NCBI GenBank assembly: GCA_900553015.1
Contig: USBY01000006.1
Span: forward strand, 1-64,000
Direction of reading: 5' to 3'
Length of the DNA stretch: 64,000 nt
From: an uncultured Clostridium sp.
Lineage (GTDB): Bacteria; Bacillota; Clostridia; TANB77; CAG-508
A program made the translations under genes and the position numbers. A model generated the notes under the pieces. That model was not told the DNA's origin. It saw only the letters and a program-made list of their open reading frames with translations, and did not search any database. This document shows positions 1 to 12,890 of this stretch, in pieces (position 1 is the stretch's first letter; the number at the start of each line of letters is the position of its first letter).

Positions 1-3000
1 GTGCTATCTGCAACATTGTCTATCTTTATTGAACCTTCTACAAATGTTGTTCCTGCTGGAATTGTATCTTTTACTATTACATCTCCTGCTCTTGTTCCAT
101 CATTTCTTACTTTTATTCTATATATTATTTCATCTCCCTCGCGGACTTTGCTTCCACTTGTTGGGTCTGAATCTTTATGTGCTGTTATATTTGCTTTTGT
201 TACATTTGTTGTTACTTCATTTGTTGGTTCATTATCTATTGTTGCTTGGTTTGTTAATGTTTTACTATATTCGTTATTTGCTAACTCATCTACTATTCCA
301 GCAAATACTACATCTATACTTCCATAAGCTGGTACTTCTACTGGTATTCCATTTTTTAAGTTTTGCTCTGTATATACTGTTCCTACCTGTATTAATGTAT
401 CATTATCAAATGTTATTCCTGCTGGTAATGTATCTCTTACTGTTACTGTTTTTGCTAGATTTCCATCATTCTTTATTCTTATTGTATATGTTACTTTTTC
501 TCCTTCTATTGCTTCTGTTTTGTCTACCAATTTTTCACTGCTTATTATTGCTTTATATATTGGTGTTTCAAAACTACTTGTTGTTTCTTCACTTGTTTTC
601 TCTGGAGCTAATAACTTGATACTTCCCCTTACATTGTTTGTTATCTTTTCTTGGTTCATATCTAGTCCAACATATACTACTTTGAATGTTTTTGTTATAT
701 TGACTGTTCCCTTTTCATTGTAAGTATCTATATCTGATACATTTTCTTTCCATGTTATTGTTCTATCTGTGCTGTTGTATGTTCCTCCTGCTAAGTCAGA
801 TTTTTCTTCATCAATTTCATATGGAAGTGTATCTACAATTGTTACCTCTGCATTTCCTATATAGTCTGTTACATTTGCTGTATATGCTACAGTGTAACTT
901 ATTTCTTGGTTTGCAGATGTTATTCTTTCGGTTCCAGTCTTTGTAATATTATTTGTTATAGTTGGTACTTTTAGTATGTAGTAATATGTTACTTCTATTT
1001 GATTTACTGTCATTGTTCCTTCTGTATTTTTGCTATCTTCTACTAATTTATATATGCTTCCATCCTTTTGTATCATTTCTTTTCTGTAATTTGTATTTGT
1101 ATTGTAACTATCATCTACATATCCTGTTATTGTCTCTTGATCTAATAAGACTTTATTTGAATCTTTTTCTAAGTAATTTATTAATACTTTTGCTGGCTTT
1201 AATCTGTAATAATAGATTACTTCTTGTGGTTTTCCCTCATTATATTTTTCTATGTTTCCTGTAGCATTTGCTGGTAATTTTTCTGCTACAAGTTCATATT
1301 TTTCATTTATGTTCTTTGCTTCTTCTGTACTATATGAATCTCCTTCTTTTCCTTCTATTACTATATCTTGAACTTCTTGACCTTGAGCATTTGGTACTCT
1401 TGTTGTTGTAGTGCTTCCATCTGTATTCATTATGTAGTAATGTACTATTACTTTTCCATATTTATTTGTGTTTGTTACTGTCTTATCTGTAACTACGCTA
1501 TCATAGTATTTTAAGTCTCCTTCTGTCTTCTCTTCTTCTGTTAATGTATATACTATCTCCTGGCTGTTACTATCAAATTTTGGTAAGCTTTCAAATACAT
1601 CATTCCATTTATTTGGATTTGATTGGTCCTGTGTTGTAGTTGTTCCTGATGTTCCTGGTTTTGCTAATTCTTTTGTATATTCGCTTCCATCACTTCCATG
1701 TAATTTGAAGACTACTTTTGTTGGACGTTGTCCAAGTTTGTCTGAGTCATCTTCCCATACCTTACTTACAGGAACACTTACTAAAAAGTTTGTTTGCGTA
1801 TTACTTTTGGCTTCTACTTCTTCAAATTCCTTTTCTGGTGTTTTTGTAATAACTTTTCCTGTAACTTTATTTTCTATATTTGTTGTTTCTTGGTTGATTC
1901 CTTTATATACAACTTTTATAGACTTTGTTATATTAATTTCTCCACTTTCTGGATTATCATAAGTATTTATTCCTTCTATATTCTCTGTCCATGTTAAGGT
2001 ATGTGTGTTTTCGTCATATACTCCTCCTGCAAAATCTGATTTAGATTCATCTATTTCATATGGCAAAGTATCTACTAGTCTTACTTCTACATTTCCCATA
2101 TAATCTTTTATTTTGGCATTGTAAGCAATATTATATGTTATCTGATCACTTAAATTTTCTACTATATCTGTCGCTGTTTTTGATATATTTTGTTCAGAAG
2201 TTGGATCTTTTAATTGATAATAATATATTACTTCTATTGTGTCTTCTGTCATTGTTCCTTTTGTGTTATTTGTACTTTCCACAAAATTATATCCAGTAAA
2301 TTCTTTTTGTTCTGTCTGGTATTCATCAAATACCTTTCCATTTATTTCATAATTTTCTTTTTCATTTATTACTTTATTTGTTCCTTTTTCTAAGTATTTT
2401 ACTGTTACTTTTGTATCCTTTAATACATAATATACACTAACTACATTTTGTTCTTCATTAGATGTTACCGTTAATGGTAAACCAATAACACCATCTTTTA
2501 AGCCTTCTAATCCTTCTGCTGCTCCTTCTTCTGCTGTCATTAGCCTATATCCTGGTTCAATTTTTTCTGTATATTCAGAAAAGATATAATCTTTAGGTAG
2601 TTTTATATGTTCTTCTTTTTCTGTATCTTCTATGCCATTATAGTAATATTTTATTGTACAGTCATATTTTACTCTTTCATTATAAAAGACTATTTTTTTA
2701 TCTGCTACTTCTTCTCCATCTTTATAAACAATCAAATTTCCGCTATCATTTTTACTGATTTCAAAATATATCATATTTTCATTTAATTGATATTCAGGCT
2801 CTGCTGGTGCTTCAAGTTCTAATAATCTATATTTTCCTTCTTGCAACAATATTGCTTTATGACTTGATGTTGTATTCCAAGTATAATAATCCTCGTAAAT
2901 TCCTTCATCATTTTCTTTTTGTAATCCCATTTTAGCATTTCTAACATAGTCATTACTATCTATGTCCTTCTTTTCGAAAAATACATTTATCGCTTCTGTT

Positions 3001-6000
3001 GGTCTTCTATAATAATTGCTAACAGTAATCTTCTGTACGGTTCCTGCTTCTAGCATACCTTCACCATCATTTGTTATAGAAGAATAATAATAATTTGGCG
3101 GCATACTATCTAAATCTTCTGATATTTTATAATTTGCATTATCTAAATTATCATTTCCATTGGTTGTTCCAACTAACATTGCAATCTGATCTTGGTTTAT
3201 TTCTATACTTGATGATGTTTCAGAAGTAGGTTCATAGTCTATATACCATTTATACTCTTCTATATCTACTCCATCTTTACTTAATTCTGTATTAATCTTA
3301 AAGTTTTCAACTGGCGCATTTGGAGTTGTAACTTCTTTATCTATAACTAGATATACTCTTTCATCTTGAATTATTATAAATGTTGCTGGTTTTGTTTGCT
3401 CTCCATTTACTACAGAGCCAGATTCAGACTTTTTATAAGTAAAATTAACAGTATTATCTACTTTTATAAAGTCTTGCTTTTCTTTATCTACAACTGCTGT
3501 TACATTAGCTTTAAATTTTATATAATATTTTTTTCCATATGTCATTTTATCATAATGACATAAAAGTTCTTTCGTTCCATTATTATATGAAAATTTAGAA
3601 TATTGTCCCTTATCAGCAATATATGTATCCGTATCTTCTACATATTCTCCTAATTCTACAGAATCTTCTATAAGCGCTGTTTCATTTGGTATAATATCAG
3701 ATACATTAATATCAAAAGCATCATTATAATAATCCGGTTCTAAAATAACAGTATATGTTACATCATCACCAGTAAATACACTTTCTTTATCAACATATTT
3801 GTTTGCAATAACATGTGTGTCTATTGGTATAAATTCTGCTGTTACACGTGTATCACATTCTATATTTTTAATACTATTATCATCTTCTTTTATCGCAAAT
3901 GATAAATATAAATAATTTGCATAATCTAAGTTTTCTTCATTAGGAATTGACTGTAATGTTGTTATTATCTCTTTTGGTTCACCTATTTGCATTAAATAAA
4001 ATTCTTTTGTCTCCGGATTCTGCCTCATTTCATAATCTTGATAATAATAGGTATACTTAGCATTTATAAAATTATAAGGATCATCTGGATTTTGTAACTC
4101 TAATACTAATGGTATCCAGTTTACCCCGTCTAAAGAAACTTCAATTTCTAGATTAACTAACTTATAATCTGAATCGTTTTTCCAACCTAATATAACTTCA
4201 TCACTATTAAAGTTTTTTATTTCTTTGCTTCTTGTGATTATATCATCATTATCGTCTATTTCTTTAAAATCTGTTCCAGAAAAATCTAAATCATCCGGAG
4301 CATTTTTATCTTCTTTAATATCAGGAACTATCTGAGGCTCTGTTTCATCATCTTTAGTTTGAATTACATTTTCTATTGATGCTGTATGATTTTCTCCTTG
4401 TATTACTACTATCTTACTATCATACAAATATCTACCGTCATTTAATCTCCAATAATATTTTAATTCATACCATCCTACATCTTCTAGTCCAAAATTAACC
4501 ATTCCCGACCATTTTTCGTTATCCAAACTTTCTTCTGTTATTCTTGTTGAATTATCATAATTAAGTTTAGGTAGCTGTGTTATCTGCCCGTCTTCTAATG
4601 TTGTTTGCTCATATTCAACATCTAATTTATAGACTTCGACTTTTGTTAATCCTTCTGATGCTCCTCCAATCATTTTTTGATCATATAAGGCATCAAATTT
4701 TGTTGTACTATCCATAGTTTTTTCATCTTCTGGGTACCTTCCCCACATTGCAAATTTTGTGTTTGGATTAGTACTTACTTCTTGTGATTCATATCTACTT
4801 GATGTTCCAAGATTTGTTATACTTGTAGTCGTGTATAATGTATCTAACCAATGATTATAAGTTTCTCCTTTATATTTAAATTCCTCTCCATTACTATTTT
4901 TATAAGTTATCTTATTATTTCCATCTTTATCTATAGATATTTCAGTATAGTTACCTGCATCAATAAATGACATTGGTAATAATCTTAACTTTCTATTTCC
5001 TATGGTTACTCCATCATCATTTGTTATTTCTATTTTTACCCAACTTTTTCCTGGTGCAAATTCATAACATTTATATATATCCTTTGTATCACCTGATTCT
5101 TGTATTTGTTGATACAATGCTGCAGAAATATTATCTGTACTTTTAGCAGGATTTATAATCGTTAATACTGGGGCATTATATTCGCTTTCTCCTACTACAT
5201 TGGTTGTCAAAATACCGTAATCTATATTAAAGTCCGCTATGAGTCCTCTACTATTATTAGTTTCTTCGTCTATTTTCCAAACGATATTATTATATATAGA
5301 ATCTGAATTGTCCTTACTAGTAAATTCAAATTGTCTTGTAATATCTCTTATCGTGTCATATATATAATTATTTTCCTCTGCATTTGCAGTTGGTGAATAT
5401 GGATCTTCTGATTGAATATTATAAGTTTGATCGTCTGCAGTCATTATATAATCCCAATGTTCTAGAAATATAGTCGATGCAGACGCTTGTGAGTAACCTT
5501 TTATCATATCTTGATTTGTATCCCAGTTTGTTGCTTCTGTAAAAACCTTTAATTGTGGATATAAACCTTCGTTTTTAACCCATACACTGTCATCACCCAT
5601 ATTAATAATATTTCCATCTTTACCTGTCAAACCTGGTGTTCCGTTTTCTAAAGAAGAACCTTTAGTATACACCCCTGTAATACCTTCTATTTGTCCACTA
5701 TAATTTGAATTACTTTCTACAAAGCCTATCCCTCTTTCTCTCATACCTGTTGTTTGTTTATCATAAAAACAATTTATAAAATTACTTTTTATTTGTGTAT
5801 AGCTTCCTATAAATCCTCCAATAGTTGTTGTATTTGTAGCTGAATTTTCCGTATCAGTATTTATTCCTCCAACTTCACCAGCGGCATAACAATTTATAAA
5901 TGTTGAACCTGAAAATTCTATTATTTCATTATCTATTTCTAACGAAACTTTTTCTGTAGCTTTTGTTGCATCATGTCCAACAAATCCTCCTACATACTCT

Positions 6001-6546
6001 CCTGAATATTCCATACCGACCATAGATGTTGAATAACAATTTTTAAAAACTGCTGCATTTGTGGATTCGGTTGAATTCATATATCCTATAAATCCACCTA
6101 TTGCTTCACTTCCTTCTATTATTCCAGATGTATAACAATTTTCAAAATATGCACTAATAGATTTATTTCCCTTGTCATCATATAAGCCTAAGTCTCCTGA
6201 ATCTCTAGAAACATCTCTTCCTATAAATACACCTGTTAGTGTACTAGCATAAATTGTATTATTAGTAAAACAATTTCTTGCTATCAACTTACTTCCACAT
6301 GAAATAAATGCACCTGAATCATCCCATGTGGAAAAGACTTCACTATCTATAGAATAACAATTTTCTATCATTATTGGATATACACTCTTATTAAAATATG
6401 CCTCAGGATTTTTAGGAAATTCTGCATCGTACTTAACTTTAAAATCTGTTCCTCTTGAAAAAGTACAGGCAGCGAACCCACCAATGTGTGCTGTTCCTAA
6501 AATTAACATATTTTTACTAAAACAATTTTTTATAAAAACACTCTTT

Positions 6547-6575
<29 letters not shown>
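1..6575 (-). CDS. Giant surface protein, main body (GLUG, MucBP-like and DUF11 repeats), partial at left edge
   Basis: An open minus-strand frame (codons starting at multiples of 3) runs without a stop from about 6575 to the window edge. It continues the protein that starts at 7581, after a one-base frame shift. From N to C it shows GLUG-like repeats (GGFIGY, GGFVGHD, GGFIGSY) at about 5700-6580. A long beta-rich middle follows, then MucBP-like modules (KVTVKYLEKGTNKV, KVLINYLEKDSNKV) at about 1000-2700. These alternate with isopeptide/DUF11-like modules containing VDTLPYEIDE, and a DUF11 domain lies at the left end. Such proteins are usually cell-wall or membrane-held adhesins. The C-terminal anchor lies outside the window. 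The first in-frame ATG after the shift is at 6509, so a gene caller might start there, but the GLUG motif continues upstream of it. The role is inferred from domain style only. Confidence 0.8.
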
Positions 6576-7581
<1,006 letters not shown>

Positions 7582-7621
7582 CCGTATACACCTACTTCTC
7601 CTATAATACCTTATTATATTA

Positions 7622-7650
7622 ATTTTACTTATTATATAAATATAAGTAAA
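7622..7650 (-). promoter_or_regulatory. Predicted promoter of the giant adhesin gene
   Basis: On the minus strand TTTACT (7645-7650) and TAAAAT (7622-7627) are separated by 17 bases. They lie about 45 bases before the start codon at 7581 and 42 bases downstream of the ATCCGTAA box. Confidence 0.5.
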
Positions 7651-7686
7651 TAGAGCATTGCTTCAAATATTTGAAGCAATGCTCTA
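7651..7686. terminator. 36-bp perfect palindrome, possible terminator or operator
   Basis: An 18+18 base perfect inverted repeat reads the same on both strands. It lies downstream of the PHP gene and immediately upstream of the adhesin -35 hexamer. The T-run after it is weak (ATTTACTTATATT), so it could be a terminator for the PHP gene, a regulatory cruciform or operator, or both. Confidence 0.5.
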
Positions 7687-7691
7687 TCAGT

Positions 7692-7699
7692 TTACGGAT
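7692..7699 (-). promoter_or_regulatory. ATCCGTAA box, giant adhesin
   Basis: Coding strand reads TAGTATCCGTAAACTGATAG. It lies 111 bp before the start codon and 42 bp above the predicted -35. The same core is found at matching distances upstream of the other three adhesin transcription units. Confidence 0.5.
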
Positions 7700-7751
7700 A
7701 CTATTTTTAGTCATTTTATATTATTTTTTGATTACAATATACATTTTACTT

Positions 7752-8648
7752 TTAATTTTCTAAATTACTAACAATTTCTTCTATAATCTCTTCTGGTAAA
7801 GTAAAATCTGTATTTGCGAAACCTATTTGTGGCTTTAGTCTCTTTTTTGTATTGTGAAAATCTGAACCTATTGTTACAAATAAGTTGTTATCTTTTGCAA
7901 ATTCACGCCACTTTTTGGTTTCATCAAACTTTTTGTTATCCTTATCTACATACAAATAATATGCTTCTAGTCCATCCGGCTTTAGTTCTTTAATTATGTT
8001 TAATATATCCTCTTCTGTTAAGTTATCTTCATGTTCATATGCAACAGGATGGGCAAGAACTACCTTACCTTTTGCTGCTCTTATTATTTCTCCAGCCTCT
8101 CTTGGAGTTACTGTAACCTTCTCCACATATGCAGGACAGTTTTCATTCATTATTGTTTCTATAAATTCACCCTTAGCTGGAATATGACCAAATTCTTCTA
8201 ACAATTTATCCTTATTAGCTGGATTATTTGTTAAATCTATCGCTATATGTGCCTTTGTAACAGCACCAATTTTGTCTAATTCCGTAAGGTTTACACAGTA
8301 TCCTAACTCTACTAGTTTCTTTGCAACCTTATGCAAATAGTCATGTCTAGCATTTCTTATTTGTTTAAGCTTTTCCTTAAATTTTGCATCCTCTAAATCA
8401 AAATTATATCCTAGTACATGAATACCACTTTTCTTAGTTTTAGTTGATATTTCTACCGCTGGTATTAGTTTTATATTTTTGGTTTTCGCATATTCAAATA
8501 ATTCGTCAGTATATGCATCTATAGTATCATGATCTGCAATCGAAATAACAGATACACCATTTTTTACTGCTTCATCGATTACTTCCATTGGTGTTAACTC
8601 ACCATCTGATATGCTCGTATGTATATGTAAATCAATTCGCTTAGTCAT
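7752..8648 (-). CDS. PHP-domain metal-dependent phosphoesterase (TrpH/RNase AM-like)
   Basis: A 298-residue protein with the PHP metal-binding motifs DLHIHTSISDGELTP at the N-terminus, IADHDTID near residue 45, and later AHPVAYEHE and GSDFHN. Family members such as TrpH/YciV hydrolyse 3',5'-bisphosphate nucleotides or short RNA 5' ends. Length and motif order match that group. A longer reading frame starts at 8678, but ATG 8648 (MTKRIDLHIH) has AAGGGGG six bases upstream, so I use it. It stands alone between two adhesin genes on the same strand. The exact substrate is not readable from sequence. Confidence 0.88.
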   Translation of the reverse strand: MTKRIDLHIHTSISDGELTPMEVIDEAVKNGVSVISIADHDTIDAYTDELFEYAKTKNIKLIPAVEISTKTKKSGIHVLGYNFDLEDAKFKEKLKQIRNARHDYLHKVAKKLVELGYCVNLTELDKIGAVTKAHIAIDLTNNPANKDKLLEEFGHIPAKGEFIETIMNENCPAYVEKVTVTPREAGEIIRAAKGKVVLAHPVAYEHEDNLTEEDILNIIKELKPDGLEAYYLYVDKDNKKFDETKKWREFAKDNNLFVTIGSDFHNTKKRLKPQIGFANTDFTLPEEIIEEIVSNLEN

Positions 8649-8678
8649 ATATATCCCCCTTTTTATTTGATATAACAC

Positions 8679-8712
8679 AAAAAGCTAATGTCATTATAGA
8701 CATCAGCTTTTT
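8679..8712 (-). terminator. Intrinsic terminator of the 1270-residue adhesin gene
   Basis: On the minus strand AAAAAGCTGATGTC pairs with GACATTAGCTTTTT, a hairpin with a T-rich 3' arm 33 bases after the stop codon. Confidence 0.75.
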
Positions 8713-8720
8713 ACTACTAT

Positions 8721-8746
8721 AGGGAAAAAGGAACGCCCCAATCCCT
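8721..8746 (-). repeat. Dispersed GGGATT-GGGACGTTC repeat, copy 1
   Basis: Minus strand reads TAGGGATTGGGGCGTTCC followed by TTTTTCCC, a variant of an intergenic repeat found five more times here. This copy overlaps the stop codon of the adhesin gene. Confidence 0.6.
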
Positions 8747-11700
8747 AAATTACATATTTCTTAATTATGAATACTCCTCCACCTAGTGCTATAACTACTA
8801 GTGCTGCTATTCCGATATATAATTTTGCATCACCTAAAGCTACTGTAAGCATTACTGGTGCATCATCTATATCGTCTTCGTCTTCTTTAAAGTTATCTGG
8901 CACAGAGTCTATATCTGGTGTATTGCTATCATTATAATCTTGACTTATTTCTGCTATATTTGTTTTTAATCCCATATTATCTTGGTCATTTATCCATGTT
9001 AAGATGATTGATACTGTTGCACTCTCTCCTGGTTGTAATAATGTATTTTCTAGTAATTTTGTTGCAACTCTTTCCCTTCCATTTAATGGTTCTCTTGTGT
9101 ACCAATCTGGATTATCTTCTTGTACGAATCTTAATCCTTCTGGGATATAATCTGTAATTTCTTTTGCGTATCCAGCAATTTCACCTTCATTTGTTATTTT
9201 GATTTGGAATTCGAATTTTACTGTTACTTTGTTTATATCTCTTCTTCCTAAATCAACTTTTGCTGGTGGTTCTGGATCTTCGTCACCTGTATGTCCTGTT
9301 TCTTGTACAGTCTGTGTTCCATCTTCATCTATTATAATAGCTTTACTTACCCATTTTTTAAGAGCTAAATCGAAGTATTTAACTTTTACAAATTCTTTAT
9401 CTAAGTCATCTTCTTCGTTCCACTCATTATTGTTATCTGGAGTAGAATCTATATCATCAATTGGATCTCCAGAACTATCACTATCATCAGCGATTTCTGC
9501 TGTATTTACTAATATTCTATCTGATGTATTAGGTTCTGTTACTTGGAATGCAATTTTTACATCTCTGTAATCAGGATTATTTTCTGTTAGGCCTTTTTCT
9601 GGATCATATGCTTTTATTAGATTATCTCCGTCATTTTCTTCTTGTGCTTTTGATAAATAATCTGTTGTTACACTTTGTCCATCTTCTGATTCTTGCCATC
9701 TATATTCCCTATTTATAGGGTTATCTGGTAAGAATTTTAGACCATCTGGAATATCGTCCTTTACTTCTGTTGCATATCCATCTATTAATCCTTCATTATA
9801 TATTCTTATTGTATATGTAACTACATCTCCGTTTTCTACCTCTACTGGATCTTTTGTATGGTCATATTTAATATTTCCATCTTCACCAATGCTTAATTGT
9901 GGAATTCTTGTAGTTACTTCTTGGTCATCTACTGCAGTAATGAATTTTCTTAATGCCAAGTCAAAATATACTACTCTAACTTTCTCGAAGTCATCATCGT
10001 CTTCTTGTCCTGGTACATATTCGTTGTTTATTTCGTCATCTTTATAATTTGGTAATTCTTCATCACTTGGAACTTGCATATTGTTTGTTTCTGAATCTCT
10101 GTCTATTACATCATTTCCTTCAGAATCTTTAGCTTCTGTTATTTCTGCTAAGTTTGTTAATTTCTTACCAAATTCTGCAGTATCTTTTACTCTACATGCT
10201 ATTTTTACATCTTTATATGATAAGGTTGTTCCATCAAAAGCTTTTATTAGATTTTGATTTGAAGTTGTTGCTGTAGAAACTGGGATGCCTCCTCTTTCTT
10301 CTGATAAATAATCTGTTGTTACTGTTTTTCCATCTTCTGAAACTTGCCATCCATATTGTATATTTGTTTCGTTTTCTGGTAAGAACTCTAATTCTTCTGG
10401 TAATTTATCTACTATTTGATTTGCATATCCATCTATTGAACCTTCATTATATACTCTTATTGTATATTCTACAATATCTCCTCTTGCCATATCTACAGCT
10501 TTCTTTGGATGATTATATGTTGCTGTTGTAGATGTTCCATTTGCTAAGTTTGTTACATCTACAGATGGTTCTCTACCTATTAATGTTGTTCCATTTTTTC
10601 CTGATATAAATTTTCTTAATGCTAAATCAAATTCTTGGATAATAACTTTCTCAAAATCATCATCGTCTTCTTGTCCTGGAATATATTCTTTTCCAGAATT
10701 TATTTCGTCATCTTTATATGTTGGTAAATCTGTATCTGCTGGTAATGTAAAGTTTCCATTTGGTACAGAATCCCTATCTGTTACTGCTCCACCTTTACTG
10801 TCTGTTTCTTGTGTAATTTGAGCTAAGTTCGTAATTTTCTTTAATGCTTCTGTAGAATTCTTTACTCTACATTTTACTTTAACATCTTTATAATCTAATG
10901 TAGTTCCATTATATGCACTTATTAAATTATTTGCATTTTGATCTCTATCTGCTGCTTCTGATGAATAAGCAAGCTTGTTAGTTTTTATTACTCTATTATT
11001 GCTTGGATCTATTCTCCAACCATAACCAGCATTAAAGTCTGTTTCTTCTGGATAGTTCTCTACATCATTTATAAATTCTAGTTCTGCTGGTAGATAATCC
11101 GTAATTTCACCCACATAACCATCTAATTCACCTTCGTTATATACTCTTATTGTATATGTTACTATATCTCCTGGTTTTACTGCTACTGGTTTTTTGTTGT
11201 GGTTATATGTAGCTGTTGTAACTTTAACTCCATCAACTGTTTTATTTAAATTAGATACATCTACTGTTGGCTCTCTGTTTATTTCCTTACCATTAACCTC
11301 AGAAATAAATTTTCTTAATGCTAAATCAAATTCTCTTTTTGCGACTCCAACTTCTTTTTCTCCACTTAATGGTGTTTCTTTCTTTTCTACTGCAACTAAT
11401 GGTTGTACAGTATCTGGATTTTGTGTTGTTGTCCAAAATCCTTTTGATGAAGTTCTATATGAACCTGTATAACTAAATTTAATTTTTGTTATATCATCTA
11501 TATTTGATGATGGAATTGAAATATAAAAACTTTGTCCTACTAAGTCTTTTATTGTTGTTCCATTTGATACTGCTTGTTTACTTGAATTTAATAATGTGTA
11601 TTTACCATTTAAGTCTGTTCCATCTTGGTCTGTGAATTTAGCATTTAATTCGAATGGTAAATCATTATTTTTATTTATTTTATATGGTCCTACAATATAA

Positions 11701-12557
11701 TTGCTTCCATCTAATTCTACTGTTGGATTAAGTGTTGAATCTAATGTTATTGGTTCTTCTACTTTTCCGTTATGTGTTTTGTAATATTCAATATTTTCTG
11801 TACTCTTAGCTGTCTTTACCATATATTGATATAGTTTTTCCATGGCATCAGCTCTTGTTTGGTTAACATCTGCCATTGTTGTATATGAACCTACACCCTT
11901 TTCTGCTATAGCTATTTCTTGGAATGATGGTTCTCCTGCAAAATCTACATGGTAAATATCAGCATTTTCATCTGATTTAGTGTTTGTAAAATACCATAAT
12001 GCCATTTGTTGTACTACATCTATATCATCATCTGTCAATTCTTTCTTTAATGACTCACTCATTCCAGATGCATTTAGTAAATCTTCTCTATCTTGTGCAG
12101 CTTGCTGTGTTTTTTGGTTTTGAACCTCTACTGAATCTCCTGATTTTGCATAATATGGTATATATGCATGGTCTAGGATCCATGTAGCAGCATAATAGTA
12201 ATCATCGTTTTCGAAGATTGTAGGTACTAAATTTGATTTATCTGCAAAGTCTACCATCTTATCATATGTTTGTTTAAATGAATTTGGTGTTGCTGTATAG
12301 AAACCTTTTTCAGCTTTTAAACAGTATATTGTATTATCGAAATTCATTGTAGTTCCATCATTTTCGTATACAATTACTTTCCAAACTCTTTTATTTCCAT
12401 TGTTTATTCTATATCCATATTGTTTTCCGTTTGTTTCTCTTCTATATTCACTTAGTCCAAATGTAACTGGAGTTGTAGCTGCAAATACTGATGTTCCCAT
12501 AGCTAATGCTAAAAGCATTACTATGATGCTTACAGCTATTTTCTTAATAAGTTTCAT
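8745..12557 (-). CDS. Thioester-domain surface adhesin with four DUF11-type repeats
   Basis: A 1270-residue secreted protein. Residues 1-27 form a signal peptide (IIVMLLALAMGTSVFA). A TQXA-type thioester domain follows, with Cys79 in TIYCLKAEKGFY and Gln184 in VVQQMALWYF, the residues expected to form the internal Cys-Gln thioester that binds host surfaces covalently. Four ~170-residue modules then begin with FDLALRKFI or FDLALKKWV and contain YTIRVYNEGxxDGYA. The end is a membrane helix and short basic tail (YIGIAALVVIALGGGVFIIKKYVI). No LPXTG motif is seen, so anchoring is probably by the membrane helix. It is a paralogue of the next gene upstream, nearly identical in its C-terminal half. 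Start ATG 12557 has AAAGGATGG ten bases upstream. Confidence 0.9.
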   Translation of the reverse strand: MKLIKKIAVSIIVMLLALAMGTSVFAATTPVTFGLSEYRRETNGKQYGYRINNGNKRVWKVIVYENDGTTMNFDNTIYCLKAEKGFYTATPNSFKQTYDKMVDFADKSNLVPTIFENDDYYYAATWILDHAYIPYYAKSGDSVEVQNQKTQQAAQDREDLLNASGMSESLKKELTDDDIDVVQQMALWYFTNTKSDENADIYHVDFAGEPSFQEIAIAEKGVGSYTTMADVNQTRADAMEKLYQYMVKTAKSTENIEYYKTHNGKVEEPITLDSTLNPTVELDGSNYIVGPYKINKNNDLPFELNAKFTDQDGTDLNGKYTLLNSSKQAVSNGTTIKDLVGQSFYISIPSSNIDDITKIKFSYTGSYRTSSKGFWTTTQNPDTVQPLVAVEKKETPLSGEKEVGVAKREFDLALRKFISEVNGKEINREPTVDVSNLNKTVDGVKVTTATYNHNKKPVAVKPGDIVTYTIRVYNEGELDGYVGEITDYLPAELEFINDVENYPEETDFNAGYGWRIDPSNNRVIKTNKLAYSSEAADRDQNANNLISAYNGTTLDYKDVKVKCRVKNSTEALKKITNLAQITQETDSKGGAVTDRDSVPNGNFTLPADTDLPTYKDDEINSGKEYIPGQEDDDDFEKVIIQEFDLALRKFISGKNGTTLIGREPSVDVTNLANGTSTTATYNHPKKAVDMARGDIVEYTIRVYNEGSIDGYANQIVDKLPEELEFLPENETNIQYGWQVSEDGKTVTTDYLSEERGGIPVSTATTSNQNLIKAFDGTTLSYKDVKIACRVKDTAEFGKKLTNLAEITEAKDSEGNDVIDRDSETNNMQVPSDEELPNYKDDEINNEYVPGQEDDDDFEKVRVVYFDLALRKFITAVDDQEVTTRIPQLSIGEDGNIKYDHTKDPVEVENGDVVTYTIRIYNEGLIDGYATEVKDDIPDGLKFLPDNPINREYRWQESEDGQSVTTDYLSKAQEENDGDNLIKAYDPEKGLTENNPDYRDVKIAFQVTEPNTSDRILVNTAEIADDSDSSGDPIDDIDSTPDNNNEWNEEDDLDKEFVKVKYFDLALKKWVSKAIIIDEDGTQTVQETGHTGDEDPEPPAKVDLGRRDINKVTVKFEFQIKITNEGEIAGYAKEITDYIPEGLRFVQEDNPDWYTREPLNGRERVATKLLENTLLQPGESATVSIILTWINDQDNMGLKTNIAEISQDYNDSNTPDIDSVPDNFKEDEDDIDDAPVMLTVALGDAKLYIGIAALVVIALGGGVFIIKKYVI

Positions 12558-12599
12558 AGTTTCGTTACCATCCTTTTTCTCATAAATACTGCTAAGTGT

Positions 12600-12627
12600 A
12601 TTTTACTATATTCTAAATAATAGTCAA
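12600..12627 (-). promoter_or_regulatory. Predicted promoter of the 1270-residue adhesin gene
   Basis: Minus strand TTGACT (12622-12627), 16-base spacer, TAAAAT (12600-12605), about 45 bases before the start codon. Confidence 0.55.
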
Positions 12628-12678
12628 TAGCAAAAAATAGCAGTTTTTTATGGTTATTTTTTTGTGGCTTTAACCTGC

Positions 12679-12686
12679 TTACGGAT
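12679..12686 (-). promoter_or_regulatory. ATCCGTAA box, 1270-residue adhesin
   Basis: Coding strand reads CTGTATCCGTAAGCAGGTTA, 122 bp before the start codon and 51 bp above the predicted -35. Confidence 0.5.
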
Positions 12687-12786
12687 ACAGTTTTTGCTAT
12701 ATCCAGCCTCTTTTAAAAATCCACATTACAATTATATTACATTTTTGTTAAGTTTACAATAATTTTGGAATAATTTGCTAAAAAAA

Positions 12787-12804
12787 GGGAATTTGGGACG
12801 TTCT
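12787..12804 (+). repeat. Dispersed GGGACGTTC repeat, copy 2
   Basis: GGGAATTTGGGACGTTCT followed by a T-run. With the inverted copy at 12857-12878 it brackets the terminator hairpin. Confidence 0.6.
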
Positions 12805-12825
12805 TTTTTTTTCCTCTGTTTTCCG

Positions 12826-12869
12826 AAAAAAAAGACTCCTAAAATCCCGGTTTATCCGGGATTTTAGGA
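12826..12869 (-). terminator. Strong intrinsic terminator of the 1591-residue adhesin gene
   Basis: Minus strand TCCTAAAATCCCGG, loop ATAAA, CCGGGATTTTAGGA, then GTC and eight T. The 14-bp stem is perfect. Its 5' side is fused to an inverted copy of the GGGACGTTCC repeat. Confidence 0.88.
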
Positions 12870-12890
12870 ACGTCCCTTAATCACTATTGA

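Noticed and set aside
1..3563. Many plus-strand frames of 60-200 codons at the left end
   Set aside because: They are Leu/Tyr/Phe-rich shadows of the Thr/Asn/Glu-rich giant adhesin on the minus strand.
12600..12700. c-di-GMP riboswitch upstream of the adhesin gene, suggested by GTAAGCAGG and AAAGCCAC
   Set aside because: The two-helix GEMM architecture and tetraloop-receptor segments are missing, and the element lies upstream of the predicted promoter rather than in the transcript.
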